From Deltaproteobacteria bacterium (GTDB lineage Bacteria > Desulfobacterota > Syntrophorhabdia > Syntrophorhabdales > Syntrophorhabdaceae): 64,000 nt of DNA. The notes below the pieces were generated by a model. The model did not search any database. It had not been told where the DNA came from and saw only the letters and a program-made list of their open reading frames with translations. Both the position numbers and the translations under genes were made by a program. Of the stretch, positions 57,517 to 64,000 are shown piece after piece (the first letter of the stretch is position 1; each line of letters starts with the position of its first letter). The stretch is from NCBI GenBank assembly GCA_022711595.1, contig JAKLET010000002.1, forward strand, positions 62,001 to 126,000, in the 5' to 3' direction.

Positions 57517-58799
57517 AAAACCAGCTTATTGCAGCACGCGAGGGAAAGATCACGAAGGTGATGGAACGCGTTGCCCGGGACGAGGGGGTCGATAAGGAAG
57601 ACCTTCGGAGACTTGTGGCTGAGGGGAAAGTAGCCCTCCTCGCGAACAACAGGCACAAGAAATTTATCCCAAAGGGAGTCGGAAAAGGCCTCAGCGTGAA
57701 AGTGAACGCTAACATCGGGACATCTCCTGAACGGGTCAATGTCAAAGAGGAATTGAAGAAATTGGCGGTTGCCCGCGAGGCCGGGGCAGATGCGGTCATG
57801 GACCTCAGCACCGGCGGGGACATCGACAAGATCAGGAAGATCATCGTCGACGCGGCCATGATACCCGTGGGTACCGTACCGATCTACCAGGCGGCGGTCG
57901 AAACGGTAAAAAAGAGAAAGACCATCACGAAGATGGAGGCCGACGACATCTTTGAGGTCATCGAAAAACATGGTATCGATGGGGTTGATTTCATAACCGT
58001 TCACTGCGGTGTCACGAAGAGTTCCATTGAACGCCTGAGAAAACAGGGAAGGGTAACGGACATTGTGAGCCGCGGCGGTGCTTTCCTGGCAGAGTGGGTC
58101 ATTGTCAACGGGAAGGAGAACCCGCTCTATGAGAATTTTGACCGCCTTGTCGCAATTGCAAGGAAATACGATATGACCTTGAGCCTCGGTGATGCCATGA
58201 GGCCGGGCTGTATCGCCGACGCGACGGACCGCGGGCAGATCGAAGAGCTTATCATACTTGGCGAGCTCTGCGCTGAGGCCATCGATAAGGGTGTGCAGGT
58301 CATGATAGAGGGTCCGGGTCACGTGCCCATCAACCAGATAGAGACGAACATCGTCCTCCAGAAAAGACTTTGCAATGATGCTCCTTTCTATGTTCTCGGG
58401 CCGATCGTCACCGACATAGCGCCGGGCTATGACCACATCACATCCGCCATCGGTGGAGCAATCGCCGGCTACCACGGCGCCGATTTCCTGTGCTATGTAA
58501 CGCCGTCGGAGCACCTTGGTCTTCCCATGCCGCAGGATGTCCGTGACGGGGTCATCGTCACAAAGATCGCGGCGCACGCCGCAGACCTTGCAAGGGGAAA
58601 CCGCAGGGCTTTCGAAATGGACAAGGCGATGTCCACCTATCGCAAGGCCCTTGACTGGAAGGGACAGATAGAATGCGCCATCGACCCTGAAAAGATAAAG
58701 GCCTTCCGCAAGGAGCGCAACCTTAAGAACGATGTGTGCAGTATGTGCGGCGAATTCTGTTCCATGAAACTGATAAAGGACCACCTGAAGAAAAAATAA
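57513..58799 (+). CDS. thiC: Phosphomethylpyrimidine synthase
   Basis: A 428-aa radical-SAM enzyme converting AIR into HMP-phosphate for thiamine. The C-terminal cluster motif is CSMCGEFCSMK (CX2CX4C), characteristic of ThiC; VNANIGTSP, MDLSTGGDID, TVHCGV and GPGHVPINQIETN are core motifs. It is the short form without the N-terminal extension of the E. coli enzyme. The stop is directly followed by the xseA start. Confidence 0.96.
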   Translation: MKNQLIAAREGKITKVMERVARDEGVDKEDLRRLVAEGKVALLANNRHKKFIPKGVGKGLSVKVNANIGTSPERVNVKEELKKLAVAREAGADAVMDLSTGGDIDKIRKIIVDAAMIPVGTVPIYQAAVETVKKRKTITKMEADDIFEVIEKHGIDGVDFITVHCGVTKSSIERLRKQGRVTDIVSRGGAFLAEWVIVNGKENPLYENFDRLVAIARKYDMTLSLGDAMRPGCIADATDRGQIEELIILGELCAEAIDKGVQVMIEGPGHVPINQIETNIVLQKRLCNDAPFYVLGPIVTDIAPGYDHITSAIGGAIAGYHGADFLCYVTPSEHLGLPMPQDVRDGVIVTKIAAHAADLARGNRRAFEMDKAMSTYRKALDWKGQIECAIDPEKIKAFRKERNLKNDVCSMCGEFCSMKLIKDHLKKK

Positions 58800-60014
58800 A
58801 TGCCCCTCTACCCTGAACACGATACAGGGCTCTTGACGGTATCGCAGTTGACGGCCGAACTGAAGAGGTTTGTCAGCGGGCGGTTCCGTGATGTACGTGT
58901 CGGGGGAGAGGTTTCCAACGCCAAGCTCTATCCATCGGGACATTTCTACTTCACCCTGAAGGACGATCTTTCCATGGTCCGGGGGGTTGTTTTCAATTAT
59001 GCTGCACGGACAGGCGGCGGCAGGACCGTGAAGGACGGCGACAGGGTCATCTGTGCCGGCAGGATAGATATCTATGAAAAGCGGGGCGAGTACCAGCTCA
59101 TCGTCAGTGATATCATCACGAGAGGAGACCAGGGCCTTCTCTATACCCGTTTTCTCGAACTTAAAGAGAAACTGTTCAAGGAGGGGCTCTTTGATGAGGC
59201 GATCAAGAAACCCCTTCCTGTCCTTCCGGGGTGCATAGGGATAGTGACTTCACCCGCAGGCGCAGCGATAAGGGACATGCTCAGGATCATCCACGAAAGA
59301 TACTCCAATATGCCGGTGCAGATCTACCCTTCTGCGGTCCAGGGTGAGGAGGCGCCTTTTGAGATAACGGCAGGGATCGAACACTTCAACAGGGCTGGCG
59401 AGGTAGATGTGATAATCATCGGCAGGGGAGGGGGATCATACGAAGACCTGGCGCCGTTCAATGAAGAGATGGTGGCCAGGGCCGTCTTTGCGTCGGTCAT
59501 ACCCGTTGTCTCGGCAGTGGGACACGAGGTTGATTTCACCATAGCTGATTTTGCGGCGGATGTCCGCGCTCCCACACCGACGGCCGCTGCGGCCATCGTT
59601 GTGCCTGACAAGGAAGAGATATCGGGATACATCTCGGACATGAAAGATTCACTCATTCAGGCGATGGAAAGCAAACTGGAGAGAGCGAAATATCTCCTTG
59701 TCCGCGAGGTTATGGAGTTCAGGGAAAGGAAGGATTTTTTCACCCCCCAGAGGTTCTATCTCGATGACCTGGCGAACAGTCTTTCGCACAATCTCGAACT
59801 TTACATGAAAAGTGTCCGCGCAAAATGCGACGGCCTTACGCAGAGGATGGAAGACTTGAACCCAAGGACCATCCTGAAAAGGGGATACAGCATCACTGCC
59901 AGGGGCGATAACGGGACGGTCGTCACCGATGCCGCGTCGGTCACCTCAGGCGAGACGCTCTCCATCACGCTCCACAAGGGTCTACTCGACGTTTCGGTAA
60001 CGAACAAGAAATAA
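58800..60014 (+). CDS. xseA: Exodeoxyribonuclease VII large subunit
   Basis: A 404-aa protein: N-terminal OB-fold (LTVSQLTAELKRFVSGRFRDVRVGGEVSNAKLYPSGHFYFTLKD) and the catalytic part (IGIVTSPAGAAIRDMLRIIHERY, DVIIIGRGGGSYEDLAPFNEE, SAVGHEVDFTIADFAADVRAPTPTAAA). It degrades single-stranded DNA with the small XseB subunit, which is absent in the window. The ATG follows the thiC stop with no spacer. The C-terminal coiled coil is shorter than in E. coli (456 aa). Confidence 0.95.
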   Translation: MPLYPEHDTGLLTVSQLTAELKRFVSGRFRDVRVGGEVSNAKLYPSGHFYFTLKDDLSMVRGVVFNYAARTGGGRTVKDGDRVICAGRIDIYEKRGEYQLIVSDIITRGDQGLLYTRFLELKEKLFKEGLFDEAIKKPLPVLPGCIGIVTSPAGAAIRDMLRIIHERYSNMPVQIYPSAVQGEEAPFEITAGIEHFNRAGEVDVIIIGRGGGSYEDLAPFNEEMVARAVFASVIPVVSAVGHEVDFTIADFAADVRAPTPTAAAAIVVPDKEEISGYISDMKDSLIQAMESKLERAKYLLVREVMEFRERKDFFTPQRFYLDDLANSLSHNLELYMKSVRAKCDGLTQRMEDLNPRTILKRGYSITARGDNGTVVTDAASVTSGETLSITLHKGLLDVSVTNKK

Positions 60015-60046
60015 ACCAGGTCAGACCAACCAGATAACCGTCACCT
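60010..60046. repeat. Variant AACCAGATAACC repeat
   Basis: ATAAACCAGG and CAACCAGATAACCG follow the xseA stop, between convergent genes; one base short of the main 13-mer. Confidence 0.45.
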
Positions 60047-60092
60047 GTCGCTTGCACAGGACATGTTCTTTGTACCGGCGGTCTCGAGCGCT

Positions 60093-61343
60093 TTACTGCC
60101 CGAACAGTGATTCATCGGTGTCTTTAAGGCGGCCGGCCATTTCCCGGAGGATTGAAAGAACGATGGACGCGTTTTCCCTGAGGATTATGTCGAAATTCTC
60201 CCGTGAGATCCCGATCAGTTCCGTGTCCGAAGAAGCGGCAAAGGCACTGGCCGATCTTGGTGCGCCAAGGAGCATTGACATCTCACCGAAATATTCCCCC
60301 TTTGTCATGGTCCTGATGCGTTTCCCCTCGCGGGTTATATCGACCCGCCCGGAGATGACGTAGAACATGTTGCCGCCGTCCTCTCCCTCGCTGAAAATGA
60401 CTTCGCCTTCATTGAAATGCGTCGTGAATCTCTTGAAGAGGGTTGCCGAGAAAGGCTGGTCCATCTGCGTGGTGAAGAGTCTTTTAAGCAGAAGGGCGTT
60501 GCGTTTATCGGCATTGACCGTTATCTCGGCACCGAAGAGGATGACGAGAAAACAGTAATAAACCCATACGATCATCACGAATAGGATCTTCAGGGAACCG
60601 AAGGTTTCTCCGTATCCGGGGTTCGTCCTGATGACGAACGCGAACACCTCCCGCATGAAAATTATGAGAACGGCGGAGATTGCCGCAGCGCCGATCAATC
60701 TGGCGAGAGTGAACCTTACCGGGAGGAAGACGGCGTAAAAGACGATCACGCAAAGAGTTGCCACACAGAGGGAAATGAGAACGTCACCGGCCTTTATCAG
60801 TATGATGTGGTTCGGGTTAAGTGCATGCAGTACCCTGGAAAAGACCACTTCTGCCACAATGAGGATCACGAAAAGAAGAAGCATGATCAATGCCGCCCGT
60901 GCGTTCTTGAGTTGTGACACTATAAAAGACGCCGGAAGGTCCTTTCTGAATATTTTGTGAAAGGCAGTTCTCAGCGAATCCATAAGAGACATGACGGCTA
61001 TGAAGACAAAAACCATTATCGCAGCGCCGAGGGTGAACCGGTGCTTCGTAATGGTGGTGAATTCAATGCTCATCCAGTCGCGTATGCGGGGAAAGAGGTG
61101 GTCGATAAGGCCCTCAATGCCCGGAATAAGGGCGGATGCCAGGCTGCCGTGGCCTCCGGTGATGTTCACGATGAAGAAAAGAAGCGGTACGATGGCGAAG
61201 AAGCTGTATGTCGCAAGGGCGGCGGACATCTCGAAATCGTTGTTGTTGAGGAATGACCTCAGGGACTCGCGAATAATGATGCCGCCGACGCGCACGTACG
61301 CGGCGATCTTTTCCGTCAGAGATGTCCTTGCCGGGGGATCCAT
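60093..61343 (-). CDS. YihY/BrkB membrane protein fused to a cyclic-nucleotide-binding domain
   Basis: A 416-aa protein: N-terminal YihY/UPF0761 domain (about 15-285; MSAALATYSFFAIVPLLFFI, the family ALxYxxLxSLxPLL-like region, six helices) followed by a cNMP-binding domain (about 300-405; HFNEGEVIFSEGEDGGNMFYVISGRVDI, KGEYFGEMSMLLGAPRSASAFA). GEMSMLLGAPRSASA is the phosphate-binding cassette pattern (GE...RSAS). YihY proteins have an unclear transport or membrane role; the fusion suggests gating by cAMP or cGMP. It stands alone. Confidence 0.9.
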   Translation of the reverse strand: MDPPARTSLTEKIAAYVRVGGIIIRESLRSFLNNNDFEMSAALATYSFFAIVPLLFFIVNITGGHGSLASALIPGIEGLIDHLFPRIRDWMSIEFTTITKHRFTLGAAIMVFVFIAVMSLMDSLRTAFHKIFRKDLPASFIVSQLKNARAALIMLLLFVILIVAEVVFSRVLHALNPNHIILIKAGDVLISLCVATLCVIVFYAVFLPVRFTLARLIGAAAISAVLIIFMREVFAFVIRTNPGYGETFGSLKILFVMIVWVYYCFLVILFGAEITVNADKRNALLLKRLFTTQMDQPFSATLFKRFTTHFNEGEVIFSEGEDGGNMFYVISGRVDITREGKRIRTMTKGEYFGEMSMLLGAPRSASAFAASSDTELIGISRENFDIILRENASIVLSILREMAGRLKDTDESLFGQ

Positions 61344-61540
61344 TGATGAACAATTATAACAGAAAGCTGGAAAAGATAATAACCAATAAACGGCGACGAC
61401 ACTAATGACCGGATCTCAATTGCCAAACATAAAGATCGACTCCAATATTTAAATAATTATGGACAGTTGAAAATTTCCAGGTCCTGTCTCTATTTATCGT
61501 TTGGTTATCAGCGCCTGATTACCGGCCACTAATTTATTGG

Positions 61541-62902
61541 CTATTTCTTTCCCCCGTCTTCCTCTTTCTTCAATTTGTTCAAAAGCCTTGCTGCAAGACC
61601 GATGATGCTTTTTGATCGAGGCCTGATAGTGATATCGCGGGAGGGTTCCATATCCTTGAAGCGCTCTATCTTGATCGAAGGCGATTTGCCGACTGCAAGA
61701 ACCTGGCTCGGGTAGACGCTTCTGTGTCCCGTCATCAGGAAACTGATGACACAGGAGATAGCGGCATAAGGCCCGATCGACGGCCCGAATAATTCGATGG
61801 CAAGGACGCTCGCGGCAATAGGCGTGTTTGCCGCGCCCGCGAGGAGGCTCACCATGCCTATCGCCGGAAAAACGGACTTTTCAAAGCCAAACATGTCCGC
61901 AAAGAAATATCCCGATGTTGCACCTACAAAAAATATTGGTGTTACGATACCGCCGCTTCCACCGAAACCGAGAGTGATGGAGGTAAAGACGATCTTGAGA
62001 AAAAAAGCGGCAAAGGGAACATCCCGGCCTTCAAGGGCCGATTTGATGGTGTCAAGTCCCAGCCCAAGATATTTTGTTGAAAATACGAAGGCGAGCGCTA
62101 CTATGGCACTGCCGCCGATGAGACTTTTGAATGGTTCCCAGATGGTGATCTTTTTGTTCAATTTTTCGAAATAACGGAGCACTTCGATGAAGACAAAGGA
62201 ACAGAGGCCGAAGAAGATCCCGCCGAAACAAACCTTTGCGAACATGATCCCTGAAAAGACAGGAACAAAAGAGAGGGTTTCGTGAAAATACGTCACGCCG
62301 AGATAGGACGATACCTGGTAGGCGACGAGGCCCGATATGAATGAGGGCAGTAGCACATCGTAGAGCACGCCGCCCACAAAGAGCACTTCCAGTCCGAAGA
62401 GCGCGCCCGCAATGGGAGTGCCGAACACCGCGGCGAAACCCCCGCTGATCCCGCATATGACCAGTTTGCGCCTGTCTTTGTTTCCGAATTTGAGGATGCC
62501 CGCAACGATCGATGAGAGGCCCGCGCCGATCTGGGCGCATGGGCCCTCTTTTCCGGCAGACCCGCCAAGGGCGAGGGTGATGATCGTTGCCAGGAGCTTT
62601 ACGGGAACCACGGCAGGCTTGATCTTGCCGAACCTTTTATGGATCGCCTCGATGACCTTTTCTGTTCCATGCCCTTTGGCCTCGGGGGCCAGGTATCTCA
62701 CGAGTATCGTACTTGCAAAGAGCGCCAGGGGAAGAAGGAGGAAGTAGTATTTGAAACCCGACGCATAGGACGTGCTGAGGTCAAGGAGCCTCAGGAACCC
62801 CGCCGTGGCGGCGCCCACTATGATCCCTATGATGGTGGAGAGAAGCGACCACTTGACGATGCTCACAAAGAGAACCGATTCTTCGAGGAAACGTTTATTC
62901 AT
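61541..62902 (-). CDS. ClC-family chloride channel/transporter
   Basis: A 453-aa membrane protein. The ClC selectivity motifs GHGTEKVIEAI, GGSAGKEGPCAQIGAG (GxEGP, with the gating Glu) and GGSGGIVTPIFFVGATSG (GxFxP equivalent) are intact; LLAGAANTPIAASVLAIELFG follows. After residue 400 a short basic tail (KSPSIKIERFKDMEP) replaces the CBS domains of larger ClC. It moves Cl- or exchanges Cl-/H+ (or fluoride). There is no ribosome site and the promoter leaves an 8-nt leader. Confidence 0.92.
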   Translation of the reverse strand: MNKRFLEESVLFVSIVKWSLLSTIIGIIVGAATAGFLRLLDLSTSYASGFKYYFLLLPLALFASTILVRYLAPEAKGHGTEKVIEAIHKRFGKIKPAVVPVKLLATIITLALGGSAGKEGPCAQIGAGLSSIVAGILKFGNKDRRKLVICGISGGFAAVFGTPIAGALFGLEVLFVGGVLYDVLLPSFISGLVAYQVSSYLGVTYFHETLSFVPVFSGIMFAKVCFGGIFFGLCSFVFIEVLRYFEKLNKKITIWEPFKSLIGGSAIVALAFVFSTKYLGLGLDTIKSALEGRDVPFAAFFLKIVFTSITLGFGGSGGIVTPIFFVGATSGYFFADMFGFEKSVFPAIGMVSLLAGAANTPIAASVLAIELFGPSIGPYAAISCVISFLMTGHRSVYPSQVLAVGKSPSIKIERFKDMEPSRDITIRPRSKSIIGLAARLLNKLKKEEDGGKK

Positions 62903-62916
62903 GGTTCAGAAGAAAG

Positions 62917-62945
62917 AGTATAAACGACCGAACTGCGGGTGTCAA
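62917..62945 (-). promoter_or_regulatory. Sigma-70 promoter of the ClC gene
   Basis: On the minus strand TTGACA (62940-62945), 17 bp, TATACT (62917-62922): one of the best promoter matches in the window. The leader to the ATG at 62902 is only about 8 nt. Confidence 0.7.
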
Positions 62946-63107
62946 AAAAAACCGGGCCGCACGCGGCAGGTGGCAGGTGAAAGAGCATAGAGACGGTTTT
63001 ATTGTTTGAGTGTTTGCGAACAGTTCCAGGGGAAGGGGTTAGTTTTTCTGTATCGATTCATGAACTTTCAAACTTTCAAACTCTGAAACTGTTTTTCCTG
63101 TCACCCA

Positions 63108-64000
63108 TTACCTGACGTTGTAAGCCGGTCCTGTTATTTCCAGTGACCCTTGTTTTTTCCTGTGATTAAGGAAGAATATGGAGTCAAGGTCAATGTAGTC
63201 GAAGGCCCCCGTCCCGAGAGCGAGATTTATTCCTGCGGAAAGACCGGTCATGGTTTCCGTCATGCAGCCGATCATGAGCTTGAAACCATGCTTTTTTGCG
63301 AGGTCAAGGATAACGAGGGATTCTCCCACCCCGCTCTTTGCAGTTTTGATGTTCACACCGTGGCCGAGGCCCTCTTCGACGGCAAGCTCCATGTCGTGTA
63401 CCGTGAAGACCGTCTCATCGAGAATGACGGGTATGTGTGAGCGCCTGGAAACCTCCCGCAGACCTTGGTGATCGTCCTTTTTCAGCGGCTGCTCAAAAAG
63501 CTCTACGGGATACCCCTTCTTTTTGATATGATCGGTGAAGGCAAGAAAGGCAGGCGCCGAAAAGCCCTGGTTCCCGTCGAGGCGCAGGGTGAAGGCCCCT
63601 GGTTGCCTCGCGAGCATGGATACAACGGATGAGATGATCCATTCATCATCTGCCGCGTTGCCGCTCACTTTTATCTTGTAGGTCGTGAAACCCTGTTTGG
63701 CCGTGTAGGCCGTCCATGCGCCAAGGACGCCCCTGTCTGTGGTGAAAGGTACGGTAATATCCGTGGTGATCTGACGCAGGGCCCCGCCGAACCAGGTGCG
63801 TTCCTCTTTGCCGGCGCTTTGAAGCCAGGCTCGAAAAAGGGCGATCTCCAGACCGGATATGGTCATCGGATAGCGCGGATATTTTTTTCGAAGCGCCTGG
63901 ATGATAAAAGAGAAGTCCCCGATCTTTCTGCCCGTCAGGCGCGGTCTTTCTTCATTGAGTATGCTTTTAATGGCATCTGCCGATTCATGAGGAAGGACAA
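63108..64000 (-). CDS. Dipeptide (L-Ala-D/L-Glu) epimerase-like enolase-superfamily enzyme, N-terminus beyond window
   Basis: The frame stays open to the right edge, so the true start is outside; an internal ATG at 63866 is not the start. The visible 296 residues include the catalytic KxK lysines in TTYKIKVSG, metal ligands in TLRLDGNQGF, FEQPLKKDD and ILDETVFTV, and the second Lys in VNIKTAKSGVG: the muconate lactonizing/mandelate racemase barrel. It probably isomerises peptidoglycan-derived dipeptides, though o-succinylbenzoate or muconate relatives are possible. Confidence 0.85.
   Translation of the reverse strand, partial: VLPHESADAIKSILNEERPRLTGRKIGDFSFIIQALRKKYPRYPMTISGLEIALFRAWLQSAGKEERTWFGGALRQITTDITVPFTTDRGVLGAWTAYTAKQGFTTYKIKVSGNAADDEWIISSVVSMLARQPGAFTLRLDGNQGFSAPAFLAFTDHIKKKGYPVELFEQPLKKDDHQGLREVSRRSHIPVILDETVFTVHDMELAVEEGLGHGVNIKTAKSGVGESLVILDLAKKHGFKLMIGCMTETMTGLSAGINLALGTGAFDYIDLDSIFFLNHRKKQGSLEITGPAYNVR

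Noticed and set aside
1-64000. CRISPR arrays, insertion sequences, prophage genes, tRNA or rRNA
   Set aside because: No regularly spaced repeats, transposase, integrase or phage proteins, and no tRNA- or rRNA-like sequence, were recognised.

Overview
The window looks like a chromosomal core region of a Gram-negative, probably anaerobic bacterium of the former Deltaproteobacteria (Desulfobacterota; Syntrophorhabdus-like is my guess, which the sequence alone cannot prove). Reasons: two NtrC-type sigma-54 regulators with GC/GG promoters, an Mla lipid-transport operon, an LPS heptose/core cluster, several radical-SAM enzymes, a ThiD-ThiN fusion beside thiC, and CarD next to a YacL-type PIN/TRAM protein. 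Genes are tightly packed, with many 4-bp ATGA overlaps. I see no prophage, insertion sequence, CRISPR array, rRNA or tRNA.

Layout. 1-4.1 kb: two sodium/solute symporters, each preceded by a tiny membrane protein, plus a pentapeptide-repeat protein behind an attenuator-like leader, a TPR lipoprotein and an untracked 27-aa membrane peptide. 4.3-9.1 kb (minus): gltX1-smc. 9.2-17.7 kb (plus): ankyrin protein, then carD-yacL-ispD-ispF-gltX2 running directly into a histidine kinase and a sigma-54 response regulator; behind that regulator lie two palindromic upstream sites, a sigma-54 promoter and a small exported Lys/Ala-rich protein. 17.8-21.8 kb (minus): murI with a helicase-dead PriA, and a periplasmic asparaginase. 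21.9-44.8 kb: a degenerate condensation-fold acyltransferase-like protein, radical-SAM proteins, and a long LPS/glycan cluster (tandem LPS kinase, glycosyltransferases, methyltransferases, aminotransferase, epimerase, split hldA and hldC, two heptosyltransferases, thioesterase), then ftsB-like and trpS.

45.0-47.9 kb: a response regulator and two soluble kinases. 47.9-51.5 kb: mlaE(STAS)-mlaF-mlaD-lipoprotein. 51.6-55.9 kb: a ZraPSR-like envelope-stress operon with a near-perfect sigma-54 promoter. 56.2-60.0 kb (plus): thiDN-thiC-xseA. 60.1-64 kb (minus): a YihY-cNMP fusion, a ClC channel and a truncated dipeptide epimerase.

The strongest unexplained signals are (i) the self-contained two-component/UAS/sigma-54/secreted-protein module at 14.1-17.7 kb, whose regulator has a winged-helix-like rather than Fis-like output end; (ii) a dispersed 13-mer, AACCAGATAAACC and variants, present in four of five convergent gene gaps; (iii) the PriA homologue without Walker A and B; (iv) several promoters placed so close to the start codon that leaderless or nearly leaderless mRNAs are predicted.
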